Assembly (NCBI RefSeq): GCF_025567085.1
Contig: NZ_JAOQJN010000018.1
Span: forward strand, 1-7,016
DNA length: 7,016 nt
Reading direction: 5' to 3'
Origin: Bovifimicola ammoniilytica
GTDB taxonomy: Bacteria; Bacillota; Clostridia; Lachnospirales; Lachnospiraceae
The position numbers were made by a program, and so were the translations under genes. Under the pieces are notes generated by a model that was not told where the DNA came from, did no database searches, and saw only the letters and a list, made by a program, of their open reading frames with translations. Positions 1-6,098 of this stretch are shown here, one piece after another (within the stretch, counting starts at the first letter, position 1; each line of letters starts with the position of its first letter).

Positions 1-903
1 ATTACAGGTATCAGTCCCAAGCCATTTAATATGGCATGTCCTAAATTCTTCCAGTTGAGTCTGTCAAGTGGTGACAATCCAAATGGATCTGTCAGCTTTA
101 TAGGGTTACCCTGGACATAACTGTATCTGTTAAGACTCTGGCTTACATTGATACTTCCATATACTACGTCCTGATTGATGAATCGCTTGATATTAATATT
201 ATAATATCTTGCTCTCATATAGTAAAGACCATTATCATCTGTCATTACGCCTAGCTGACCATTATATAAGAATGGTGTTATCTTAGTATCTCCACTTAGA
301 ACTTCACCGTAGGCACCATATTCATAGCTTTGGATTACATTTCCATTATTGTCGGTTAACTTTGTGGTACTTCCAATATTATTGTAATGATAGTATGTTG
401 TACCATCCGTATCTTTATCTGATGATTTGTCCGATGATAAATCCTGTACTTTATTATCGGATGTTGTGCTGTCTGCTTCATCATCATTATAACTGTATAT
501 CAGACCATTGCCATATACATAGACTGTATGTATCTTCTTTCCGTCATTAGTTTTCTCATATGATTCTAATACCTGCGACATTTCGCCTGCCACATCTGTC
601 ACATATGTAATCTTTTTATCAGTTGTTGTTACTGATGTTCTTGTATTTTCGGCATCGTAGTCGTATGTTACATTTCCTGCACTGATAAGTCTGTTTCGGC
701 TGTCATATGTAAGGTTACACATTTCACCATTCACAGGACCATATAACATATTTCCGTCTTTGTCATATTTTATCTTTTTATTATTATAGCTTATGAGACG
801 GTTTGCACTGTCATATTCCATTTCTAATGAAGTAGTTACTGTTTCACCATCAGATGTTACGATGCTGTTACTTTCTGCTGCAAGTTTCAATGCTGTCTTG
901 TTA
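1..903 (-). repeat. Long direct repeat of the rhs stem, copy E
   Basis: It matches 4667-5578 in the same orientation at about 97% identity with one 9-base gap near 480-490. The match ends abruptly at the octamer tcttgtta (896-903; tcttgcta in the other copy). Confidence 0.9.
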
Positions 904-914
904 ATGCTATCTTG
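1..914 (-). CDS. 5'-truncated Rhs/YD-repeat segment, second core copy (cassette E, 3' partial)
   Basis: The frame is open from a TAA at 915-917 to the left edge. From about 900 downward it matches cassette B 5575-4667 almost base for base, about 24 mismatches plus one 9-base gap by eye, with no frameshift or internal stop. It holds the last YD repeats (KYDKDGNM, YDSRNRLIS), the full Rhs-associated core, DPFGL, and the start of the pre-toxin segment (GLIPV), and leaves the window before the LQFF boundary. Its own toxin tip and immunity gene should lie just to the left. The possible starts, TTG 890 and ATG 821, have no convincing ribosome binding site, so like B it is probably a silent module. 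The 9-base gap falls in an Asp/Gly-rich linker: SYNDDEADS here, SYIDDGGDEADS in B. Confidence 0.8.
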
Positions 915-916
915 TT
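889..916 (-). repeat. 14-base tandem duplication at the upstream breakpoint of cassette E
   Basis: Plus strand: aatgctgtcttgtt (889-902) followed directly by aatgctatcttgtt (903-916), one mismatch. The first unit belongs to the shared rhs stem and the second lies just outside it, so the duplication marks the junction itself. Confidence 0.75.
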
Positions 917-934
917 ATTTTACTCTTAAAATAT

Positions 935-1234
935 TTACTTCCATTTACAACACTCTTTACTATAGAATAAATCAACATCAACCGCTGCATCATACAATTC
1001 ACTTATAGATGTCAACCTATCGTATTCTGAAATTGCCCTCATTGTTCCAATAAGTCCTCCATTAGACGGAGGCAATGTTCCATCCTTTGTTTTTTTTATT
1101 AACTGATTAACTACACTTTTAAATCTATACAAATATTCCTTTTTATCATCGCCTACTATAAGAATTGCTTTATCAATCTCTTCTATTAATTTTTTCATTT
1201 TTTTCAGTAAAATTTTTCTTTTATCTAAATTCAT
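935..1234 (-). CDS. Putative small helical immunity protein of cassette D (99 aa)
   Basis: ATG 1234 is preferred because AAAGGAG (1245-1251) lies ten bases upstream; the alternative TTG at 1243 is too close to that site. The ribosome binding site overlaps the stop codon of the preceding toxin-like fragment, the tight toxin-immunity spacing seen in the other cassettes. The protein looks mostly helical, with a Lys-rich amphipathic first third (KRKILLKKMKKLIEEIDKAI), a central GTLPPSNGGLIGTMRAISEY loop-helix and an unusual CCKWK end. No signal peptide or membrane segment. I do not recognise the family. The immunity role is inferred from position, size and translation signal only. Its stop codon lies 20 bases before the end of the stop-bounded frame of the next rhs segment, so cassettes D and E are tightly joined. 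Confidence 0.6.
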   Translation of the reverse strand: MNLDKRKILLKKMKKLIEEIDKAILIVGDDKKEYLYRFKSVVNQLIKKTKDGTLPPSNGGLIGTMRAISEYDRLTSISELYDAAVDVDLFYSKECCKWK

Positions 1235-1244
1235 ATAATTCAAT

Positions 1245-1251
1245 CTCCTTT
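1245..1251 (-). promoter_or_regulatory. Ribosome binding site deciding the start of immunity D
   Basis: AAAGGAG ends ten bases before ATG 1234 and only one base before the TTG at 1243, so the ATG is the usable start. It overlaps the toxin-like fragment's TAA (1250-1252). Confidence 0.6.
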
Positions 1252-1618
1252 AATTTATAAAACTTCTAACTTCTTTTATCCATTTAGTATCAATTTGATT
1301 AAATAAATACTGAACTCCACCACCTGGTCTAGGATCTTCAATCAGCAACTGTTCTTTTGCAGTTCCTACCGCATATTTAACCTTTGTTCCTGCTGAAATT
1401 TTTGCAACTTTTACAGTATTCCTATTTCCCCAATTTTTCGATAACGCTAATCTGTTCATATATTCATTTAAAGTTGTAATATTATTTGCTTCATCATGAC
1501 TTGTCCAATAACATAATGAAGCATCAGGTGCATCTGAACTATTTTCAGCAGAAAAACGCATTGTCTTCACAACAACAAGTGCCTTGAAAACAATGCGTTC
1601 TGCATCTTTGAAAAACAA
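1250..1618 (-). CDS. Toxin-like fragment without Rhs stem (cassette D)
   Basis: The frame is open for 122 codons from TTG 1618, which follows an in-frame stop closely and has no ribosome binding site. It sits between the immunity gene of cassette C and a small immunity-like gene, exactly where a toxin tip belongs, but unlike A, B and C it has no LQFF tag and no stem homology. The stretch from about residue 35 looks like a folded domain: CYWTSHDEAN, LALSKNWGNR, VKVAKISAGTKVKY, GTAKEQ and GGGVQYLF before a final WIKE helix. This faintly recalls ADP-ribosyltransferase-like polymorphic toxins, but I cannot assign it. The first ~20 codons coincide with an inverted repeat (1548-1603) and may not be part of the original protein. 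Probably a relic whose 5' part was lost; expression doubtful. Confidence 0.5.
   Translation of the reverse strand: MFFKDAERIVFKALVVVKTMRFSAENSSDAPDASLCYWTSHDEANNITTLNEYMNRLALSKNWGNRNTVKVAKISAGTKVKYAVGTAKEQLLIEDPRPGGGVQYLFNQIDTKWIKEVRSFIN
1548..1603 (-). repeat. Imperfect inverted repeat at the head of the cassette D fragment
   Basis: The arms 1548-1568 and 1586-1603 pair through AACGCATTGT/ACAATGCGTT plus flanking bases around a 17-base loop. On the minus strand the second arm runs into TTTTTC, so a weak terminator is possible. It could also be the footprint of a lost insertion or a recombination site. It lies inside the open frame of the toxin-like fragment. Confidence 0.45.
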
Positions 1619-1650
1619 TATTCAGTTTTGCTTTCGGGTGTCCTTATGTT
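1606..1650 (-). repeat. Segment shared with the B-C spacer (3152-3196)
   Basis: From 1617 to 1650 I count 27 identities in 34 against 3163-3196 without gaps, and TTCAAA recurs just beyond with a one-base gap. It lies between the YrhA-type immunity gene and the toxin-like fragment. It may be remains of a sequence once common to cassette ends. Confidence 0.4.
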
Positions 1651-1665
1651 GAGATATAAATAAAA

Positions 1666-2118
1666 TTATTGCAAAGCATCTCCAAATAACTTATCTACCA
1701 ATAAATCAATATTATCAAATTCGTCCACTATTTCTCCAGACGGTTTGTCTAGTTCATAATATTTATTTGTCAATAAATCATACGTATACCAACTTGTATT
1801 ACTGTCTCCAAAAAATATATATTTTCTCTGCCATTCATTCTCATGCCATACTCTATTGTTATCAATAAATCCGTTGATTGGCTGTTTAGGCTCATTATTC
1901 AATAGCGTTGAATCAATCCCATAGAGAATGAATCCATTAAATTCTAAACCATTCACTCTCTTTAATACATTTATGTAAGGATGTAAATATTCTTCACTAA
2001 TGACGTCTCCTATCTCTTCTAAAAATCTCTGAATATCTTTTTCTGTTGCTCCATCATTTATTTCTTCTCCAAAAATAGCATTCATTTTCTTAATTTCTTG
2101 TAATTTTTTATTCCACAT
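1666..2118 (-). CDS. YrhA/SUKH-type immunity protein for the cassette C toxin (150 aa)
   Basis: This sits 44 bases after the HNH toxin stop and starts at ATG 2118 with a strong GGGAGG (2125-2130) six bases upstream. The order of motifs matches YrhA-like members of the SMI1/KNR4 (SUKH) superfamily: an N-terminal charged helix (WNKKLQEIKKMNAIFGEEIN), a central YLHPYINVLKRVNGLEFNGF with the typical 'vNGl.fNG..iyG' core, ILYGID, then YIFFGDSNTSWYTYD and a C-terminal FDNIDLLVDKLFGDAL helix. No signal peptide or membrane helix, so it acts in the cytoplasm. Its presumed partner is the adjacent HNH tip. SUKH proteins thus guard two different nuclease tips in this array (B and C), although the two proteins share little sequence. 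Confidence 0.85.
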   Translation of the reverse strand: MWNKKLQEIKKMNAIFGEEINDGATEKDIQRFLEEIGDVISEEYLHPYINVLKRVNGLEFNGFILYGIDSTLLNNEPKQPINGFIDNNRVWHENEWQRKYIFFGDSNTSWYTYDLLTNKYYELDKPSGEIVDEFDNIDLLVDKLFGDALQ

Positions 2119-2124
2119 TTCTAT

Positions 2125-2130
2125 CCTCCC
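2125..2130 (-). promoter_or_regulatory. Strong ribosome binding site of immunity C
   Basis: GGGAGG is six bases before ATG 2118, in the 44-base gap after the toxin stop. It lets the immunity protein be made whether or not the toxin frame is translated. Confidence 0.65.
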
Positions 2131-2162
2131 TAATGTGTTATTGGATATATATTTCCGTTAGG

Positions 2163-2990
2163 TTATGGCCATGCAACCACTATTATATCACCTTCATTCA
2201 TATCTTTCATAACACTGTTTTGATAATTTGTTAACACTTTATGGTATGGCTCATTTTGTATCAGTACCATATTACTAAAATCGTTTGTTCCTCCTCCGTC
2301 TAATGGAATTTTATGATGTACTTGCCAACCTGTTGGAACATATCCATTCTGTATTTTTAGTATATCAGCTTCCATAAACCCTGCGCTCCTTAAATACTCT
2401 GTTTGTTTTCCCATATCCATCAAAAAGTCTTTACGCACACTTGTATTAAATTCACTTCTTAGTTGACTTAATCCTGATGAACTACGTTTTTTTAATGTAA
2501 TATCTTGTACATTAACATTATTTAAAGTAACATCCTCTCCTCTTAATTTTCCTGTAAACGAAGAGCCACTGCCACTCTCGCAACCATTCTTATCCGCAAA
2601 GAACTGCAAATTACATTCCAACAGTGGTTCTTTCTTTGCTTTCTTACCCCATTTACTTCCAGCACTGTCTCCCACCACTTTCTTCAATTCTTTTGAAGAT
2701 GATAGCAGGTTCTTTCCACTTGTTGCTGCCGTAAATGCGTTTATTCCAAATGACACCAGATTCTTAGCTGTATCTTCTGAGAATAACTTGCCATTTATCA
2801 TATTTTTGACTATCGCTTTGGCATTGTTAACGCCTCCGATTGCCGCCTGTGTAAATGTTGCCGCGTTACTTACCACCTTGCATACTGTACTTACTATTTT
2901 AGCTACTGTGGTTATTTTCGCTGCTGTCATTATTCCCGAAGCAATATTTCCTATCATCGGTAATGCCGACATCATCGACAACGCTGCCAT
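2163..2990 (-). CDS. Heavily truncated Rhs pre-toxin segment with HNH nuclease toxin tip (cassette C)
   Basis: The frame is open from 3014, but homology to cassette B begins only at about 2996, and the first in-frame ATG (2990) has no ribosome binding site, so independent translation is doubtful. Residues 1-131 are the hydrophobic pre-toxin region of the stem with only five substitutions relative to B (for example MAALSMM for MAVLSMM); the YD repeats and Rhs core are missing. After LQFF (128-131) a unique 144-residue tip begins. It holds a clear HNH (His-Me finger) signature: GWQVHHKIPLDGGG at ~221-234, Asn240 and NEPYHKVLT with His250. Paired His, 'PL.GG', Asn and a final His are the classic metal and catalytic residues of this fold, so the tip is very probably a DNase. 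A YrhA/SUKH gene follows 44 bases downstream. Confidence 0.85.
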   Translation of the reverse strand: MAALSMMSALPMIGNIASGIMTAAKITTVAKIVSTVCKVVSNAATFTQAAIGGVNNAKAIVKNMINGKLFSEDTAKNLVSFGINAFTAATSGKNLLSSSKELKKVVGDSAGSKWGKKAKKEPLLECNLQFFADKNGCESGSGSSFTGKLRGEDVTLNNVNVQDITLKKRSSSGLSQLRSEFNTSVRKDFLMDMGKQTEYLRSAGFMEADILKIQNGYVPTGWQVHHKIPLDGGGTNDFSNMVLIQNEPYHKVLTNYQNSVMKDMNEGDIIVVAWP

Positions 2991-2996
2991 TCCATA
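2591..2996 (-). repeat. Direct repeat of the rhs pre-toxin segment, copy C
   Basis: It matches 4209-4614 at about 98% identity. The toxin-side end lies within a few bases of the LQFF codons and the upstream end falls in the YGMA codons. Confidence 0.9.
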
Positions 2997-3343
2997 TTTG
3001 CTATAAATTTTTAATCATTAAAACGACAGTCACATTTAAAACAGCAAGGACAATAAGAAAAACCATTCTTGGTTATATAGATTTGTATTAAATTTATCAC
3101 TTATAACACTTCTTTAGCAACAAATCGTTAATAGGTGTGTTAAAATCAACTTATTTGAACTTAATATTCAATTTTGATTTTTTGTATCCTTATATTCACT
3201 CAACATATGAATTGTGTCCTAGAAAGATTTCTAAATTAAACTCTACAAATAATTCGACTTCATAGGAGGTATTTTGATTAATTTAAAACCCATAATTAAT
3301 TATTTAAGTAGTGGACATTCTTAAATAGAAACATAATTAAATA
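2997..3343 (-). other. AT-rich spacer between cassettes B and C without a convincing gene
   Basis: This stretch separates the SUKH stop from the point where cassette C regains homology to the rhs stem. All frames are broken into pieces of about 20 codons or fewer. It contains an uncertain 21-codon hydrophobic frame (3001-3066), a ~45-base segment resembling the sequence downstream of immunity C (3152-3196 versus 1606-1650), and an AACCA-AGAA-TGGTT hairpin near 3061-3074 too weak to call a terminator. I see no tRNA, convincing promoter or mobile-element end. It may be the remains of a decayed cassette. Confidence 0.55.
3001..3066 (-). CDS. Possible 21-aa hydrophobic peptide, uncertain
   Basis: A short frame with ATG at 3066 encodes MVFLIVLAV followed by more Val/Leu/Thr and a KNL end, which is enough for one membrane helix. 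It stops within a few bases of the start of the cassette C rhs homology. There is no Shine-Dalgarno sequence, and the length is within what chance gives in AT-rich DNA. It could be a small membrane peptide, the last helix of a lost gene, or noise; noise is most likely. Confidence 0.15.
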   Translation of the reverse strand: MVFLIVLAVLNVTVVLMIKNL

Positions 3344-3832
3344 TTATATTTCATCATAAGCATCGCCTAAATAATTAAAATTATCATCTAGCCAGTATAA
3401 ATTTTTACCTTGATTACTATACAATTGTGATACTAATTCTGTAAAATTTAGTGCAACAATGCCACATTCTCCAACCACACCATGTCTATCCCAAAAACTA
3501 TCGTAGCATTTTCCTAACCTTTCTTTTGCCAAATCAATAGTGATATAATTATTTTGGTTATCTTTACCAATAATATACCACTCTGATGATATATCTCCCT
3601 CACAAAGTTCACCGACGATAATTGGGTTTGCTAATACCATTTCTTCTGGGCTTACAATCGTAAACCCAAACTCACTATCAACAAAGAATGAAACACCTCC
3701 ACAATTCTCATAAAACACTTTTAAATCATTAGGCAAATCAACTCCTTCCTTTAGGACTGGTAAACCACAAGGATTATATACAATACATCCTTGAGTATTT
3801 CTAATTTTATTAAGCAACTTCAAAATATCCAT
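3344..3832 (-). CDS. SMI1/KNR4 (SUKH) family immunity protein for the cassette B toxin (162 aa)
   Basis: SUKH-superfamily proteins are among the commonest immunity proteins in polymorphic-toxin systems and typically bind and neutralise nuclease toxins in the cytoplasm. Visible hallmarks: LPNDLKVFYENCGGVSFF near residues 33-50 (the usual 'LP.d...fy...nGg' opening), then FTIVSPEEM, an EWYIIGKD strand, and a C-terminal FTELVSQLYSN...LYWL helix-strand. No signal peptide or membrane segment. An upstream in-frame start at 3865 would overlap the toxin; ATG 3832 is preferred because AAAGGA (3840-3845) lies seven bases upstream. Only two bases separate the toxin stop from this ATG, and the ribosome binding site sits inside the last toxin codons, so toxin and immunity gene move as one unit. 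Confidence 0.88.
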   Translation of the reverse strand: MDILKLLNKIRNTQGCIVYNPCGLPVLKEGVDLPNDLKVFYENCGGVSFFVDSEFGFTIVSPEEMVLANPIIVGELCEGDISSEWYIIGKDNQNNYITIDLAKERLGKCYDSFWDRHGVVGECGIVALNFTELVSQLYSNQGKNLYWLDDNFNYLGDAYDEI

Positions 3833-3834
3833 TA

Positions 3835-6087
3835 CTAATTCCTTTCTAATCCATAAATATAACAATTAAATTCTCTATAATAATCATTTCTCGCAGATAA
3901 AGGAACATTTGCCGCATCAAACATTCTTTCCGACAAATCTTGCACTTCTTGTGGTAACACACTTGTCCAATCAACCTTTCCGCCTACTTTTTTACCAGTT
4001 TTCTCATACAACCAATCTCTATATACTGATTTTGTAGCTGCATGTTGTTCTGGTGTTAATGCTATTGTTGTAGATTTACTTGCCCTTGATTTATAACCAT
4101 CAATATTATGGGTTGCCCATATATCCAAAACTCCATGATGATTTTCTAATCCAGGAGTTTTATCTCCATATTCAACAATATCAAATACTTGTGACTCGCC
4201 GCCACTCTTATCCGCAAAGAACTGCAAATTACATTCCAACAGTGGTTCTTTCTTTGCTTTCTTACCCCATTTACTTCCAACACTGTCTCCCACCACTTTC
4301 TTCAATTCTTTTGAAGATGATAGCAGGTTCTTTCCACTTGTTGCTGCCGTAAATGCGTTTATTCCAAATGACACCAGATTCTTAGCTGTATCTTCTGAGA
4401 ATAACTTGCCATTCATCACATTCTTGACTATCGCTTTGGCATTGTTAACGCCTCCGATTGCCGCCTGTGTAAATGTTGCCGCATTACTTACCACCTTGCA
4501 TACTGTACTTACTATTTTAGCTGCTGTGGTTATTTTCGCTGCTGTCATTATTCCCGAAGCAATATTTCCTATCATCGGTAATGCCGACATCATCGACAGC
4601 ACTGCCATTCCATACTCACCGTCGTGTGCATACCATATGGCATTGGCTATATCAAATGCCTCTCCGATTACAGGTATCAGTCCCAAACCATTTAATATGG
4701 CATGTCCTAAATTCTTCCAGTTGAGTCTGTCAAGTGGTGACAATCCGAATGGGTCTGTCAGCTTTATAGGATTACCCTGGACATAACTGTATCTGTTAAG
4801 ACTCTGGCTTACATTGATACTTCCATGTACTACGTCCTGATTGATGAATCGCTTGATATTGACATTATAATATCTTGCTCTCATATAGTAAAGACCATTA
4901 TTATCTGTCATTACGCCTAGCTGACCATTATATAAGAATGGTGTTATCTTAGTATCTCCGCTTAGAACTTCACCATAGGCACCATATTCATAGCTTTGGA
5001 TTACATTTCCGTTATTGTCGGTTAACTTTGTGGTACTTCCAATATTATTGTAATGATAGTATGTTGTACCATCTGTATTTTTATCTGATGATTTGTCAGA
5101 TGATAAATCCTGTACTTTATTATCGGATGTTATACTGTCTGCTTCATCACCACCATCATCAATATAACTGTATATCAGGCCATTGCCATATACATAGACT
5201 GTATGTATCTTCTTTCCGTCATTAGTTTTCTCATATGATTCTAATATCTGCGACATTTCTCCTGCCACATCTGTCACATATGTAATCTTTTTATCAGTTG
5301 TTGTTACTGATATTCTTGTGTTTTCGGCATCGTAGTCGTATGTTACATTTCCTGCACTGATAAGTCTGTTTCGGCTGTCATATGTAAAGTTACACATTTC
5401 ACCATTCACAGGACCATATAACATATTTCCGTCTTTGTCATATTTTATCTTTTTATTATTATAGCTTATAAGACGGTTTGCACTGTCATATTCCATTTCT
5501 AATGAAGTAGTTACTGTTTCACCATCAGATGTTACGATGCTGTTACTTTCTGCTGCAAGTTTCAATGCTGTCTTGCTAGCAGTATCCAGTACAGGTAATG
5601 TGTAATTGCTATCCTCTGTTAAACCATTGGTTGTTTCAAATTCATTTTTAACCGATGTATCGACTGTTGATTTGTCTGATGTATCAGCTGTTACATCTAC
5701 AACACCTACGATATTTCCTCTGACATCGTATTTATAATGATATTCGTTGATGACCTCACCTGTGGCGGTTTTTATGTCCTTTTTAGAGATCAGTAAACCA
5801 AGCTCATTGTATTCACAATGCTCTTTTGTTCCGTTTGGTCTTTCTGTATCTGTCAGATTTCCTGTTTTATCATATTTATAGTAAGTTACTCTGCCTTTGC
5901 TGTCTGTTACTGTCGCTATCTGACCGCTTGCATAGTATGTATAGCGGATTATTTCTCCACCTGGATATGCTATTGTAAGTATATTGCCTAATTCATCATA
6001 GCCGTATCTGATTGTTTTGCCATTTGCATCAGTTACTGTTTTAACATTTTCTATGTTGACTCTTGCTAAATTTATATTTAAAATATT
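3835..6087 (-). CDS. 5'-truncated Rhs/YD-repeat protein with His-rich nuclease-like toxin tip (cassette B, no start codon)
   Basis: The frame is open for 750 codons after a TAG at 6088-6090, but has no ATG, GTG or TTG in its first 174 codons. The first TTG is at 5565 and the first ATG at 5496, both without a convincing ribosome binding site. Residues ~10-300 hold degenerate YD repeats (YDELGNIL, YKYDKTGNL, KYDKDGNM, YDSRNRLIS). Residues ~343-449 are the Rhs-associated core (YHYNNIGS, GQLGVM, YYMRARYY, RFINQD, NRYSYVQGNP) ending DPFGL. Residues ~450-615 are a hydrophobic Ala-rich pre-toxin segment (GLIPVIGEAFD, MIGNIASGIM). LQFF at ~621-624 is the tip boundary. The 126-residue tip has ENHHGVLD, WATHN and LTPEQHAATK, a histidine pattern suggesting an HNH/EndoVII-type nuclease. 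A SUKH gene follows two bases later. Most likely a silent module needing recombination to be expressed. Confidence 0.85.
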   Translation of the reverse strand, partial: NILNINLARVNIENVKTVTDANGKTIRYGYDELGNILTIAYPGGEIIRYTYYASGQIATVTDSKGRVTYYKYDKTGNLTDTERPNGTKEHCEYNELGLLISKKDIKTATGEVINEYHYKYDVRGNIVGVVDVTADTSDKSTVDTSVKNEFETTNGLTEDSNYTLPVLDTASKTALKLAAESNSIVTSDGETVTTSLEMEYDSANRLISYNNKKIKYDKDGNMLYGPVNGEMCNFTYDSRNRLISAGNVTYDYDAENTRISVTTTDKKITYVTDVAGEMSQILESYEKTNDGKKIHTVYVYGNGLIYSYIDDGGDEADSITSDNKVQDLSSDKSSDKNTDGTTYYHYNNIGSTTKLTDNNGNVIQSYEYGAYGEVLSGDTKITPFLYNGQLGVMTDNNGLYYMRARYYNVNIKRFINQDVVHGSINVSQSLNRYSYVQGNPIKLTDPFGLSPLDRLNWKNLGHAILNGLGLIPVIGEAFDIANAIWYAHDGEYGMAVLSMMSALPMIGNIASGIMTAAKITTAAKIVSTVCKVVSNAATFTQAAIGGVNNAKAIVKNVMNGKLFSEDTAKNLVSFGINAFTAATSGKNLLSSSKELKKVVGDSVGSKWGKKAKKEPLLECNLQFFADKSGGESQVFDIVEYGDKTPGLENHHGVLDIWATHNIDGYKSRASKSTTIALTPEQHAATKSVYRDWLYEKTGKKVGGKVDWTSVLPQEVQDLSERMFDAANVPLSARNDYYREFNCYIYGLERN
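3840..3845 (-). promoter_or_regulatory. Ribosome binding site of immunity B
   Basis: AAAGGA is seven bases before ATG 3832 and overlaps the end of the toxin frame. It decides the start against the upstream in-frame candidate at 3865. Confidence 0.6.
4209..5578 (-). repeat. Direct repeat of the rhs stem, copy B (parent of the E and C matches)
   Basis: Positions 4667-5578 match 1-903. Positions 4209-4614 match 2591-2996 with 8 mismatches in 406 bases by eye. Positions 4215-4300 match 6931-7016 with one mismatch. All copies are in the same orientation, making them good substrates for deletion or replacement by homologous recombination. Confidence 0.9.
6061..6068 (-). repeat. Breakpoint octamer TCTTGCTA at the upstream edge of cassette B
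   Basis: The same octamer occurs at 5571-5578 inside the B stem, exactly where homology with copy E ends. Its one-base variant tcttgtta occurs at 896-903 and 910-917. The AT-rich bases next to it (taaatttatatttaaaatatt) resemble those beyond 917 (ttactcttaaaatattt). Confidence 0.5.
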
Positions 6088-6098
6088 CTAATTCTACG

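Noticed and set aside
362..550. Plus-strand Tyr/His-rich open frame, with a near copy at 5028-5225
   Set aside because: This is the reverse complement of the Rhs core coding sequence. The duplication reflects the stem repeat, not a gene family.
3061..3074. AACCA-AGAA-TGGTT hairpin followed by T residues on the minus strand
   Set aside because: The stem is only five base pairs, too weak for an intrinsic terminator call.
3264..3324. Plus-strand AGGAGGT followed four bases later by TTG and a 16-codon frame
   Set aside because: The Shine-Dalgarno match is good, but the frame is tiny, has a weak start and opposes every gene in the window. Most likely chance.
4406..4786. Plus-strand open frame rich in Ala, Ile, Leu and Val that looks like a membrane protein (similar one at 2788-3006)
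   Set aside because: It is the antisense of the Ala-rich pre-toxin segment and recurs wherever that segment recurs. It has no independent start signal.
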